From: Streptomyces sp. V1I1
GTDB taxonomy: Bacteria > Actinomycetota > Actinomycetes > Streptomycetales > Streptomycetaceae
DNA length: 64,000 nt
Assembly (NCBI RefSeq): GCF_030817355.1
Contig: NZ_JAUSZH010000001.1
Coordinates: forward strand, 1 to 64,000
Direction: 5' to 3'
The position numbers were made by a program, and so were the translations under genes. Position 1 is the stretch's first letter, and each line of letters begins with the position of its first letter. This document shows positions 52,467-61,975 of this stretch, in pieces. The notes beneath the pieces are model-generated. The model was given only the letters and a program-made list of their open reading frames with translations. It did no database searches and was not told where the DNA came from.

Positions 52467-52846
52467 ACGTCCGTCTCCGGCGGCGGCAGTCTCTCGGCGA
52501 AGGTGTTGGCCGAGCGCCTGCTGCTGGTCATCTACGCGTACGGCACGAACACCGGGATCAGGGCCGTGGCATCCGGCGGCCAAGGCCATACCGAAGACGA
52601 GCTGCGGTACCTAAGGCGCCGATACCTGTCCGCAGAAGCTGCCCTCGCCATCGCCATCCAGATCGCGAACGCCACTTTCACTGCCCCACAGCACCGAGCT
52701 GTGGGGCCAGGGCTCGACCGCGGTCGCCTCCTCCGACTCCACCTACGTCCGCGCGTACGACCAGAGCCTGTTCACCGAGTGTCACTCGCGCTACGGCGGC
52801 CGCGGGGTGCTCATCTACTACGTCGACATCGCCCAATTCATGGCCG
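52467..52846 (+). pseudogene. Tn3 transposase internal fragment
   Basis: Reads SVSGGGSLSAKVLAERLLLV, IYAYGTNTGIRAVASGG, ELRYLRRRYLSAEAALAIAI and, after a shift, STYVRAYDQSLFTECHSRYG, GRGVLIY. It parallels about 16200-16530 of the larger Tn3 remnant but is diverged and on the other strand. After GRGVLIY the next 32 bases match 49509-49540. Confidence 0.6.
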
Positions 52847-52901
52847 CCCTCCCCCTCTCCAACCAAGGCTTCGGCGTAGTCACGTGGCGTCCGTTTCGTG
52901 G

Positions 52902-54073
52902 TCATGTGAGTCCGAGGAGGCTGAGGGGTCGGCGCGGGTCGCGGGCGTTGTGGCGGAGGCCGGCTGCGATGTTCCTGGCGCCTTGCAGTCGTAGGGCTCC
53001 GATGGCGAGGATGCGCCAGGTGGCCATGGCTCGTGGTGCGTTACCGGTCCGCAGTTGGGAGGCGTCCTCGGCGAAGGTTGTGTCTCTCACGTGGTGCAGG
53101 GCCTCGACTTTCCAGTGGTCGCGGACGAGTGTCGCCAGCTGGACGGGAGTCGCCTGCCCGGCGGTCAGGCCGGTGACCGCGTAGACGGTCTTGACGGTGG
53201 TCTTCCGGGTCTTGCGGTCGGTACGGCGGCGCTTGATCTGGACCGCCTGTCGGGCTTCGGGGGAAAGCAGGTTGTTCACGGTGGCGGCCTTGACTGCGGA
53301 TCTCCGCGCGGCCGTGGCCGCCGCCCCTGGAGCGGGATATCCTTCCAGGGGAGCGATTTCAGTTGCCTGCGGAGCTTCTTCTGGTTGCCCTTGACGATCG
53401 CGATGTAGTGGGCGTCGCGGCTCAGGAGGTAGTCGGCGTGCTCGCGCTGGGTGTGCAGCGCGTCGCTGGTGACGACCGTGCCGGCCAGGTCGGTGACGTT
53501 GTCCAGCAGCGGCTGGAAGCAGGTGATCTCGCTCGTCTTCTCCTGCACGTCCAGCTGGGCCAGCACGATGCCGGTGGTGTGGTCGAGCGCGGCCAGCAGG
53601 TGGATCTTGCGGCCCTTGGCTCTGGCCGCGCCGCGCAGGCTCTTCCCGTCGACGGCCAGCCCCCGCAGTTCGCCCGCGGTGTGGGTGCAACGGTCGGCGA
53701 GCCAGCAGCCCACGGCCCGGTCCAGTGCGTCGCCGTCGATACGGGTCAGCAGCCTGCGTACGGTCGTTTCCGCAGGCAGGGGCCGCTTCGGGCACAGTGG
53801 GCCGGGATGCCCGCCGACGAGTGCAAGCAGGTGGGGCGGGGTGTCGGCGATCCACTCGCCGACCGCCAGCAGGGAGGTGGCCCCGGCCAGCACCGCGCAC
53901 GCGGTCAGCGCGAGCACGACGCTCAGAGGGTGCCGGACCCTGCGTGGATCGCGCGGGTCAGGTACCTCAGCCAGCCAGTGCAGAAGGCCGGGCACTTCCC
54001 TCGGCACGACCTCGGGATGCTCGCTGAGCTGGTCAAGGGCAGGTGGGATCGGTGAAGATGCGTCGGCAGGCAC
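52902..54073 (-). pseudogene. ISAs1-family transposase, frame broken
   Basis: The first 250 residues are intact: [60 protein letters not shown] and [12 protein letters not shown]. Near 53310-53340 two frame changes are needed to reach the C-terminus ([60 protein letters not shown]). Probably inactive unless the shifts are sequencing errors. I could not define terminal repeats. Confidence 0.7.
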
Positions 54074-54192
54074 GGTCTTTCAGGTGGCGTCGGAAACGGT
54101 TCGGTCAAACCGTTTCTCCCGGTCCGCTGATCCGGGAGCCCGGCACGGGCCGAGGGGTGGAGCGCTCCCTTCCGGCGAGGCAGGCTGTACCT

Positions 54193-55425
54193 ATGCGTTC
54201 CCGCCTCCGCCCCTCTCTGCGGCCCGGAGCGTCCACTCGACCAGGAGCGGGCGGTCACGGCGGGGTTCCGTTCATGCTGGGGCAGTGTGTGCCCTTCGCG
54301 ATCGTGCTGGCCGTGCTGGGCATCGAGCTCTCGCCCGCGCACGATCTGGTCACCGGCCCCGTGCTCACCACGACGCCGGCGCTGGCCGCGCTGACCATGG
54401 GGCCGATGGGCACGCTGTCCACGGCAGTCCTCGCCGCGGGTGTGAACGCGGCCTCCGCGACCTACAACCAGTCGTGGGGGACGCTGACCCAGCTGATCAT
54501 CGGGAACTTCCTGGGGCTGTTCGTGGTGTCCGTGGCCAGTGTCATCCTGAGCAACGCCATGCGTACGCGCAGGCAGGGCGAGCTCGACCAGGTCCGCCGG
54601 ATCGCTGTAGCGGCGCAGGAGGTCGTCCTGCGGCCCGTCCCCGAGCGGCTGGGCCCGGTGCGGGCCGCCAGCCTGTGCCTCGCTGCGGGGACAGGGGCGC
54701 TGGTCGGCGGTGATCTGTACGAGGCCGTGCAGACGCCGTACGGCGTCCGGCTGATCGTGGGGGACGTGAGGGGCAAGGGGCTGACTGCCATGCGCGCGGT
54801 CGCGGTGACCCTGGGCGCGTTCCGGGTGTCCGTGCACTACGAGGACGAGCTGACGGAGGTCATGTACTGCTGCGAGGCCGCCCTGCAACGGGAGGCGGCC
54901 GTGCCCGGTACGTACTCTCAGGAAGTTCTGACGGAGGGATTCACTACCGCCCTCGTGGCCCAGGTGCCGGAGGAACAGGTGGTGCTTGTGGTCAACCGTG
55001 GCCATCCGCCTCCGCTAGTGCTGCACCGGGGCAGCGTTCAGGCCCTGATGCCGGCCTCGCCGCTGCCGCCGCTGGGTCTGGAAGACCTCGTGGACGGCCT
55101 TACCGCCAAGGCCGAGAGCTATCCGTTGGTACGCGGCGACCGTCTGCTCCTGTACACCGACGGCGTGATCGAAGCCCGCAATCGCGACAACGACTTCTTC
55201 CCTCTGCCGGAGACCATGGAGGGGATACGGGCGAGCACCACCCCTCGGGAGTTCCTGGAGGAACTGCACCAGGCGTTGATCCGCCATACCGGAGGCCGCT
55301 TGACGGACGACGTGGCGATGATCCTCGTCGACCGGCTCGACGAGGACACCGCCGACAGCGGATACATGTCGAGCACGGCGCGTACAGCCCGTTCCACGCG
55401 CCCCATGTCCTCGGCGGAGAGGTAG
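54193..55425 (+). CDS. Membrane PP2C/SpoIIE-type phosphatase
   Basis: About 410 residues from MRSRLRPS at 54193; a longer frame starts at 54043. Three hydrophobic segments cover residues about 35-125. The SpoIIE domain follows: LAAGTGALVGGDLYEAVQTP, GVRLIVGDVRGKGLTAMRAV (metal-binding aspartate), VNRGHPPPLVLHRG, RLLLYTDGVIEARN and GGRLTDDVAMILVDR. Such enzymes dephosphorylate anti-anti-sigma factors. An anti-sigma-type ATPase lies 1.3 kb downstream. The last 25 residues look like a run-on. Confidence 0.8.
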   Translation: MRSRLRPSLRPGASTRPGAGGHGGVPFMLGQCVPFAIVLAVLGIELSPAHDLVTGPVLTTTPALAALTMGPMGTLSTAVLAAGVNAASATYNQSWGTLTQLIIGNFLGLFVVSVASVILSNAMRTRRQGELDQVRRIAVAAQEVVLRPVPERLGPVRAASLCLAAGTGALVGGDLYEAVQTPYGVRLIVGDVRGKGLTAMRAVAVTLGAFRVSVHYEDELTEVMYCCEAALQREAAVPGTYSQEVLTEGFTTALVAQVPEEQVVLVVNRGHPPPLVLHRGSVQALMPASPLPPLGLEDLVDGLTAKAESYPLVRGDRLLLYTDGVIEARNRDNDFFPLPETMEGIRASTTPREFLEELHQALIRHTGGRLTDDVAMILVDRLDEDTADSGYMSSTARTARSTRPMSSAER

Positions 55426-55710
55426 CCGAGGAGCTCTCCTTCCTCGAACCGCTGAGGGCGGAGGCAGGAGCGATGGCAGCCCAAGTGCGTCACAACCCCA
55501 AGCTCAGGCACTGACGTCATCTCTCGTGAACATCCACGAGTCTCAAGATCGTCAACTGCTGGCCAAACCGGCGGACACACGCTGCTGCTTGAAGTGAACG
55601 AAGCCAAAGGCCCGGGCCGCACTTCACAAACATGCCGTACGTGCCTGAATGACCCGTTGATACCCGTCAGGCACGGGCTCCTGGCCCTACTTGCCAGACT
55701 TGCCTGACGC

Positions 55711-55917
55711 TCAAAACGCACCCGAGATAACCTCGGCGGCCCCGGTGATGAAGAAGACGTACGCGTCGTCGTACTCCTCTCCTTCGTCATGCACTTCCGC
55801 TTCCTCCTGTTCAGCGAGGAAGTCCTCGACCTGGTCGATCCAGGGGAACGGATAGGAACCTTCCGGAGTGCCCGGAGCTTCCCGAAGGGGCACATGAATC
55901 TCAACGATGATGTCCAT
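55711..55917 (-). pseudogene. Conserved hypothetical protein, C-terminus cut off
   Basis: 68 residues: MDIIVEIHVPLREAPGTPEG, SYPFPWIDQVEDFLAEQEEA and YVFFITGA. The acidic middle and YVFFITGA end resemble a Streptomyces hypothetical family of greater length. The frame ends shortly after FFITGA, so the 3' half is missing. The start abuts an IS630 fragment. Confidence 0.45.
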
Positions 55918-56313
55918 GAGGGCGACGACCGGCACCTCGGCGAGCTCCTGGTGCCCGCCCGGAACAACGCGGTCACCTTCACCGCGTTTCTCGACCAGCT
56001 CGACGCCGCCGTCGAGCCAGGCAAGGAGATCCGCGTGGTGCTCGACAACGGATCCTCGCACACCGCCAAACACACCAAGAAGTGGCTGGCCGACCACCCG
56101 CGCTGGCACGTGCACTGGACGCCACCGCACGCGTCCTGGCTCAACCAGGTCGAGCTGTTCTTCTCCACCCTGGCCCGTCGGGTACTGAGGCACGGCGACT
56201 TCTCCAGCCGCGACGACCTGATCGACAAGCTGGACGCCTACGTCATCGGCCACAACGAAACCGCCAAGCCCTACCGCTGGACCTACGACGGCACCCCACT
56301 CAAGACCACCTGA
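55918..56313 (+). pseudogene. IS630-type transposase C-terminal fragment
   Basis: Reads GDDRHLGELLVPARNNAVTF, IRVVLDNGSSHTAKHTKKWL (second DDE aspartate) and PHASWLNQVELFFSTLARRV (glutamate). The N-terminal half and left end are absent. GCAGCACTAG at 56342-56351 may be what is left of a right end. Confidence 0.7.
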
Positions 56314-56351
56314 TCAACACCCCTCCACGAACTTCTGCGGAGCAGCACTAG

Positions 56352-56678
56352 TCCGCAGACGGCGGTGTCACGGGCCCCTGCTCAGCGCGAACGGGCCCGT
56401 GCGGCCGTGCACTGTGCCGTTCGTCGTGCCATCACGGCCGCTCGCCGCGCTCACCGATCCATCCGTCGCAACAGGCCGCCCGCTCGGCATGCCTGGAGTC
56501 CGGATGGGCACACGGAATGCCTCGGACGGCGTACACAGGAAATGCGGGGACTGCCGCTACAAGCAGGAACCGTCGTCCACACGGGCGACAGCGGCTCCGA
56601 CCTTGCAGGGCCGCGACACCAACAGGGGCGCGACGGACTCCTCCCGGTCCAGTGCCGCCCGAAGGGAAGCACCCGGTC
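56352..56678. other. Upstream region without a supported gene
   Basis: Open frames cross it but lack domains or starts. It ends with GAAGGGAAG, the ribosome binding site of the next gene. Confidence 0.35.
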
Positions 56679-57233
56679 ATGATCACCAACGTCGCACGCG
56701 CTCCGGTCTCGGGCCTGGCCGCCCGGGCTCCGAGTTCCAGGTGCGAGCCGTCCAACCCCCACCCGAACCGCGTCGACGTGGCCCTGGCCGCCGACCCGGC
56801 GCACATCGCCACCGCACGCCGGGAGGTCACCGGCCATCTGCGGAGCTGGAACCTGGGCCACCTGGCAGCGGACGCAGCCCTGATCACCTCCGAGTTGGTG
56901 ACCAACGCGGTGCTCTACGGCCGTACCGAGACCGTCACGGTGCACCTGGCCAAGTGCGGCACGCTGGCGGAGCCGCAGCTGCTGATCGCCGTCACCGACC
57001 AGTCCCCTACCGCCGTGCCCGCCCCCTGTTCCCCGGCAGCTGCCGAAGAACACGGCCGCGGCCTGCTCATCCTCCAGTGCGTGGCCAGCTGCTGGGGTGC
57101 CGTGGCCAAGCCTCGCGGCGGAAAACTCGTCTGGGCCACCCTCGCCGTCAAAACCCCTGATCACGGGCACGGAACCGGGCCGTCACCATCGCCGTGCTGC
57201 GCCGGCTCGCAATGGGCACTGGCCCTTGCCTGA
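56679..57233 (+). CDS. Anti-sigma-type ATP-binding protein (HATPase_c, RsbW-like)
   Basis: 184 residues from the ATG at 56679. The GHKL-type fold is shown by ITSELVTNAVLYGRTETVTV (N box), LLIAVTDQSPTAVPAP (G1 box) and EEHGRGLLILQCVAS (G2 box), with GAVAKPRGGKLVWATLAV at the end. Members bind and inhibit sigma factors or act as serine kinases. It could work with the SpoIIE phosphatase at 54.2 kb. C-terminal 20 residues are low complexity. Confidence 0.8.
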   Translation: MITNVARAPVSGLAARAPSSRCEPSNPHPNRVDVALAADPAHIATARREVTGHLRSWNLGHLAADAALITSELVTNAVLYGRTETVTVHLAKCGTLAEPQLLIAVTDQSPTAVPAPCSPAAAEEHGRGLLILQCVASCWGAVAKPRGGKLVWATLAVKTPDHGHGTGPSPSPCCAGSQWALALA

Positions 57234-57293
57234 CGCCCATAGCTGCTGACGGCCGGAGCTGCCTGGCGCCCGTAGGCGGTGGCGCACGGCCGC

Positions 57294-59102
57294 TCAGCCC
57301 GGTCGGCGCGGCGGGGCCAGTGACTCCGGGGCATGAAGGCGGGCCAGCGCACGTGCGGTTCCGGGAGGGATGCTGCGACGGGTCAGCCAAGAGGTCCCGA
57401 TCATCACCGCGAACGCCAGGGGTACGCTCCAGGCCGCCGGTCGGCTCAGCATCGTCCCGGTCCACCCTCCAGGCGGGTCTCCGGCGATGGTAACGACCAC
57501 CGCGCCGATGGTCGTTCCCCCGCCGACCAGCAGGCCCGCCATCGCGCCCTGCGGGGTGAGTCGCCGCCACCAGATGCCCAGGAGCAGCAACGGGGAGAAC
57601 GATGACGCGGCAACCGCGAACGCCAGCCCGACGACGTCCGCCGCTGCCCGGTGCACGACGACGAGGGACAGCACGCATGGCACGCAGGCCGCAGCCACGC
57701 CCGCGAGTCGCAGGCGCAGCACGTCGCGGGCCTCGATCCGCAGCTCCGACGACCTGGCGCGGCGCGGCCTGCTCACCAGCCCGCGCCGACGTATCACTCG
57801 TGCCCTGGCCGCCGACCACATGCGCTCCAGTTCCTGCCCGAGCACGCCAGCCACCGAGACGGTCAGTCCGCATGCCGTCGACAGGAACGCGGCGAACGCG
57901 CCCGCGGTCAGCAGCGTGCCGAGCAGCACTCCGCCCGTCCCGCCCACCAGCCGGTCGGGCAGCAGCAGTACGGCCGCATCGGTACGGCCGGTCATGAGCA
58001 GTTCGGGGGTGTACAGGCGGCTGAGCGCCCCGTACACCGGGGGTAGCACGTAGAACGCGGCGAGCAGCCACAGCACGGCCCACGTGGTGCGGCGGGCGGC
58101 CACTCCGTCGGGGTTGGTGTAGAAGCGCACGATCACATGAGGCAGCCCCATGGTGCCTAGCAGGGTGGCGACGAGCAGCGAGTACGTCCCGTACACCGGA
58201 TGGTCGGTGCCCGACAGCGGGCGTGACCAGTCCCGGCCGTCGAGCGGGGGCTGCCCCTGCGGGTGCGGAACGTCGGCCCCGGCCGGGAACACCACGCGTG
58301 TGCCCTCGCCGATCCGGTGCTCGCCCGGCTCGAGGCGTACCCGTGTGCTGTCCACGCGATGCCCGTCGAGACTGCCGCTCACCGTGACGGTCACGGGCTC
58401 CTCGACCTGTACCCGCACGCTCTGCTGCACGGAGACGGTCGTCGCCTCGCGAAACCGCGGCGGGGTGTCGCCGCCCGGCCAGGGCGCACCGTCCGCGCGC
58501 CAGGCCAGCAGTAGGAAGATCACCGGCACGGCGAGTGCCGTCAACTTCAGCCAGTACTGGAACGCCTGGACGAAGGTGACGCTGCGCATTCCGCCGGAGG
58601 CAACCGTGACCATCACGACGGCGGTGACGACGACCGGCCCCACCCACAGGGGGGCCGCGGTCACGGTACGCAGCGTCAGGCCCGCGCCCTGCAGTTGCGG
58701 GAGCAGATACAGCCAGCCGGTGAACACCACCAGCAGGGCGGTCAGGCGGCGCACTCGGGTGGACTCCAGGCGCGCCTCGGCGAAGTCCGGAACGGTGTAC
58801 GCCCCGGAGCGGCGCAGCGGGGCCGCGACGAACGCCAGAAGCACCAGGTACCCGGCGGTGTAGCCGACGCCGTACCACAGCATGTCGGCGCCGAAGGCCA
58901 GCACGAGCCCCGCGATACCGAGGAACGAGGCCGCGGAAAGGTACTCGCCGCCGATAGCGGAAGCGTTGCGCAGCGGGGAGACGGCACGCGAGGCGACGTA
59001 GAAGTCCGATGTGGCACGGCCCGGGCGCAGGCCGTAGACGCTGAACAGGGCGGTAGCGACGCACACCACGGCCACGGCTGCCACGGGCGGTGCGATGCTC
59101 AT
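57294..59102 (-). CDS. Sodium:solute symporter (SSS family, ActP/MctC-like)
   Basis: 602 residues with about 13 hydrophobic segments. SSS-family marks are DFYVASRAVSPLRNASAIGG, EYLSAASFLGIAGLVLAFG, SGGMRSVTFVQAFQYWLKL and LGTMGLPHVIVRFYTNPDGV. A soluble insert at about 230-300 is rich in charged beta strands (RVQVEEPVTVTVSGSLDGHR). Relatives import acetate, pyruvate or other short carboxylates with Na+ or H+. Last gene of the LytS-LytR-DUF485-SSS unit. Confidence 0.85.
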   Translation of the reverse strand: MSIAPPVAAVAVVCVATALFSVYGLRPGRATSDFYVASRAVSPLRNASAIGGEYLSAASFLGIAGLVLAFGADMLWYGVGYTAGYLVLLAFVAAPLRRSGAYTVPDFAEARLESTRVRRLTALLVVFTGWLYLLPQLQGAGLTLRTVTAAPLWVGPVVVTAVVMVTVASGGMRSVTFVQAFQYWLKLTALAVPVIFLLLAWRADGAPWPGGDTPPRFREATTVSVQQSVRVQVEEPVTVTVSGSLDGHRVDSTRVRLEPGEHRIGEGTRVVFPAGADVPHPQGQPPLDGRDWSRPLSGTDHPVYGTYSLLVATLLGTMGLPHVIVRFYTNPDGVAARRTTWAVLWLLAAFYVLPPVYGALSRLYTPELLMTGRTDAAVLLLPDRLVGGTGGVLLGTLLTAGAFAAFLSTACGLTVSVAGVLGQELERMWSAARARVIRRRGLVSRPRRARSSELRIEARDVLRLRLAGVAAACVPCVLSLVVVHRAAADVVGLAFAVAASSFSPLLLLGIWWRRLTPQGAMAGLLVGGGTTIGAVVVTIAGDPPGGWTGTMLSRPAAWSVPLAFAVMIGTSWLTRRSIPPGTARALARLHAPESLAPPRRPG

Positions 59103-59142
59103 GGGGTTCCTGCCTCCACGAGGTGCTTTCGGAAGATGCCCC

Positions 59143-59577
59143 TCATGAGCGCTCGACCAGTTCCGTGAAGTCGTGCTCGTTCCTCCCGGCGTGGCGCAGG
59201 CAGACGAACGCGAGTGTGAGGATCACCGGGTGCACGGCCGCCCCGATGATCAGCCATGGGACGGGGACTCCCGCCACAATCGAGTTCCGCAGGGCGGGTG
59301 CGGCCAGGAACAGGAACGGCAGGCCGCCGAGCACGGCGACGAGGACCCCTACGACAGCGAGCCCGAGCCGGAGCTGGGCACGCATGAGAGAGCGGAGATA
59401 GATGTCGCCGAGTGGTGTCTGTCGGCCGAGGTCGTCGGCGACCGGTTCGCGTCCGTTGGCCGGTAGCTGCCTGCCTCCGAGGGCGGCCAGCGTCCGGGGG
59501 TGGGCCACGGTGATGCGGCGCGTGGGAGCACTGTTCGCACCCGGATCTCCGCGGGACCGGTCCGGGCCGTCGGTCAC
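59143..59577 (-). CDS. DUF485-type membrane protein, symporter partner
   Basis: 144 residues with two membrane segments (GLAVVGVLVAVLGGLPFLFL and VPWLIIGAAVHPVILTLAFV). The layout with a PLGDIYLRSLMRAQLRLGL lead is that of DUF485 proteins, which usually sit directly in front of ActP-type symporters. The GTG start overlaps the regulator stop by four bases. Confidence 0.8.
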   Translation of the reverse strand: MTDGPDRSRGDPGANSAPTRRITVAHPRTLAALGGRQLPANGREPVADDLGRQTPLGDIYLRSLMRAQLRLGLAVVGVLVAVLGGLPFLFLAAPALRNSIVAGVPVPWLIIGAAVHPVILTLAFVCLRHAGRNEHDFTELVERS

Positions 59578-60449
59578 CTCGCACCTCGGCGGTCGGGGAA
59601 GGTGCGAGGAAGCGACTGGGCCGCGGTGGCGGGCACTGCGCCGGGGCGCGGACCCTCGGACCGGCGGGTCCCCGCCGGCCGTGCCAGAAGGTCCCGGACC
59701 TGACGGATGTGGCGCCGACTGACCGGCAGCAGCTCATCCCCAACGCGCACACACGCCTGTCCGGCCCCCATACGCAGCTCCCGGACCTGGCGCAGGGCGA
59801 CGAGATAGGTGCGATGGATACGGACGAATCCGGCATCGCCCCAGCGCTCCTCCAAAGCGGTCAGGGATGTCCGGACCAGGTGGGTGGCCGAAGGGGTGTG
59901 CAGGCGCGCGTAGTCGCCGTGTGCCTCGGCGTAGAGGACCTCACTTCGCTGGACGAAGCGCGTCACCCCCGCCAGCTCCACGCAGATGACCTCGTCAGGA
60001 GGGCCTGAAGCGGCCTGCGCCGCTTCCTCGGGCGGGCTCGCGGCGGTCCGCTCCGCCGTGTCTCCTGCACGGTGCGACGCGGCGGCGACGCGGCGCACCG
60101 CCTCAGCCAGCCGCTCCGGATGCACCGGCTTGAGCACGTAGTCGGCGGCATGCAACGAGAACGCGTCCACCGCGTGGTCTTCGTGCGCAGTCACGAACAC
60201 CACCGTCGGCGGGCGGGCGAAACGGGAGACCACGCGGGCGATGGCCACCCCGTCCAGGCCGGGCATACCGATGTCGAGGAAGACGGCGTCGAGCGGTCGT
60301 CCCTCCTCCAGCGCCCGGTCGATGTCGAGAAGCGCCTGTGCGCCGTCGGTTGCGGTCCAGACCTCGCTCACACGAGGGTCGCGGCGGAGCAAGTACGCCA
60401 GCTCCTCCAGAGCCGGTACCTCGTCGTCCACCGCAAGAACGTGGAGCAT
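59574..60449 (-). CDS. LytTR-family response regulator
   Basis: 291 residues. Receiver: VLAVDDEVPALEELAYLL, the phospho-acceptor aspartate in DAVFLDIGMPGLDGVAI, VVFVTAHEDHAVDAF and ADYVLKPVHPERLAEAV. LytTR DNA-binding domain: RSEVLYAEAHGDYARLHTPS, FVRIHRTYLVALRQVREL and ELLPVSRRHIRQVRDLLA. It pairs with the kinase upstream and likely activates the symporter operon. Confidence 0.88.
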   Translation of the reverse strand: MLHVLAVDDEVPALEELAYLLRRDPRVSEVWTATDGAQALLDIDRALEEGRPLDAVFLDIGMPGLDGVAIARVVSRFARPPTVVFVTAHEDHAVDAFSLHAADYVLKPVHPERLAEAVRRVAAASHRAGDTAERTAASPPEEAAQAASGPPDEVICVELAGVTRFVQRSEVLYAEAHGDYARLHTPSATHLVRTSLTALEERWGDAGFVRIHRTYLVALRQVRELRMGAGQACVRVGDELLPVSRRHIRQVRDLLARPAGTRRSEGPRPGAVPATAAQSLPRTFPDRRGAR

Positions 60450-60526
60450 ATTGCCAGGCTAACGCTCCCCAGCCTGCGGCAGAGCTTTCCTCCCGCCCGA
60501 CACGCACCGGATGTGCACCATCGCTG

Positions 60527-61795
60527 TCAGCCCTGACCGGGCCCGCTCTGGACGGCCTGCGGGTGGAACTTCGGCACCCGCACCCGCACCTTTGTTCCAG
60601 CACCGGGCGCGGTCTCCACGATCAACCCGTACGCGTCCCCATAGACCTGACGCAATCGCGCGTCGATGTTGCGCAGCCCGATCCCCGGCTCGCGCCGAGG
60701 CTCGGAACCGGGGGGCTCCGCCGCGGACTCCCGCGTCTCGCCCTTCAGGGTCTCGGCCAGCTGCTCGGGATCCATCCCCGTGCCGTCGTCTTCCACGCTG
60801 ATCCACGCCTCGCTGCCGACGTCCTCCGCCGTGATCACCAGGTGACCGGGGCCCGCACGGCGCTCCAAGCCGTGGCGGACCGCGTTTTCGACGAGGGGCT
60901 GCAGGCACAGGAAGGGCACCACCACGGAGAGCACCTCGGGTGCCACGCGCAGTGAGACCTGAAGGCGGCCGCCGAACCGAGCGCGCTCCAGCAGCAGGTA
61001 ACGGTCGATGCAGCGCAGCTCCTCGGCAAGGGAGGTGAAGTCACCGTGCTGGCGGAACGAGTACCGGGTGAACTCCGCGAACTCCACCAGCAGTTCCCTG
61101 GCCCGTGCCGGATCGGTTCGGACGAAGGAGGCGATGGCCGACAGCGAGTTGTAGATGAAGTGAGGCGAGATCTGGGCCCGCAGCGCGCGCACCTCCGCCT
61201 CCGCGACGGCCGCGCGCGAGCGGTCGAGCTCGGCCAGTTCCAGCTGGGTCGACACCCAGCGCGCGACTTCCGTGGTGGCTCGGACCAGGCCGGTGGAGGC
61301 ATGGGACGCGTACACCGCGAGCGCACCCTCCGGCCGGCCAGCGACGATCAGCGGCACGACCACGCCCTGCCGCAGCGGGCAGTCGGCCCTGTTGCAGGGC
61401 GGATCGCCAGGACCGATGACCTCGGTGCGTCCGGCGGCGAGGGTCCGCCCGGCGTGCTCGGGCACGGCTGTCCTGTGGTCGTGCCCCGGCTCCGGCCCGG
61501 ACCCCTCCCAGACCAGCACCGTGCCGGACGCGTCCGTCATGGCCAGCGCGGGCACATCGAGCAGCGCCCGCAGATGCCGCCCGGCCCGTCGCGCGCTGTC
61601 CGCGTTCAGCGTGGCCCGCAGCGGGGGTGCCGCGAGCGAGGCGGTGTGCAGCGTCTCGTACGTCGCCTGCTCCTGGGCAGTGCCGAGGAACTGCCGCTTG
61701 CCGACGGTGCGCAGCATCAGGAGCCCGGCAGCGATGAAGAACACCAGCGCTGCTGCCAGAAGCACAGCGGCCGTACCGGTCGAAAACCACGGCAT
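60527..61795 (-). CDS. LytS-type sensor histidine kinase
   Basis: 422 residues. One membrane segment (AVLLAAALVFFIAAGLLML), then a GAF-like sensor part with CNRADCPLRQGVVVPL. The kinase core has the acceptor histidine in AQISPHFIYNSLSAIASF, the N box in LQPLVENAVRHGLERR and the G2 box in GIGLRNIDARLRQVYG. A single membrane segment differs from classical LytS with many. The ligand is probably a carboxylate or the redox state; unknown. The regulator starts 77 bases downstream. Confidence 0.88.
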   Translation of the reverse strand: MPWFSTGTAAVLLAAALVFFIAAGLLMLRTVGKRQFLGTAQEQATYETLHTASLAAPPLRATLNADSARRAGRHLRALLDVPALAMTDASGTVLVWEGSGPEPGHDHRTAVPEHAGRTLAAGRTEVIGPGDPPCNRADCPLRQGVVVPLIVAGRPEGALAVYASHASTGLVRATTEVARWVSTQLELAELDRSRAAVAEAEVRALRAQISPHFIYNSLSAIASFVRTDPARARELLVEFAEFTRYSFRQHGDFTSLAEELRCIDRYLLLERARFGGRLQVSLRVAPEVLSVVVPFLCLQPLVENAVRHGLERRAGPGHLVITAEDVGSEAWISVEDDGTGMDPEQLAETLKGETRESAAEPPGSEPRREPGIGLRNIDARLRQVYGDAYGLIVETAPGAGTKVRVRVPKFHPQAVQSGPGQG

Positions 61796-61865
61796 GCTGG
61801 GACGCTACACCCGCATCAGGCGTGATACGCGGCCTTGACCGGGTGCGGGGCCTACCCATGACCGC

Positions 61866-61928
61866 ATGGCCCACGCGAAGACCTCCTACGTCTGCCTGCC
61901 CTGCCGGTCGAACGTACTCCAGCTGTAG
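61866..61928 (+). pseudogene. Start of a small zinc-ribbon protein, truncated
   Basis: Reads MAHAKTSYVCLPCRSNVLQL and stop. The first 14 residues match the start of a common Streptomyces protein of about 90 residues; the rest is missing. Confidence 0.4.
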
Positions 61929-61975
61929 ATCGTGATCATTTACTCGGAGGTAAGTGTCGCCAGTAGCCTGCCCGC

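Noticed and set aside
52902..53900. Separate 332-residue gene
   Set aside because: Its N-terminal two thirds are a shadow of the ISAs1 transposase; only the C-terminal part is real and belongs to that transposase after frame changes.
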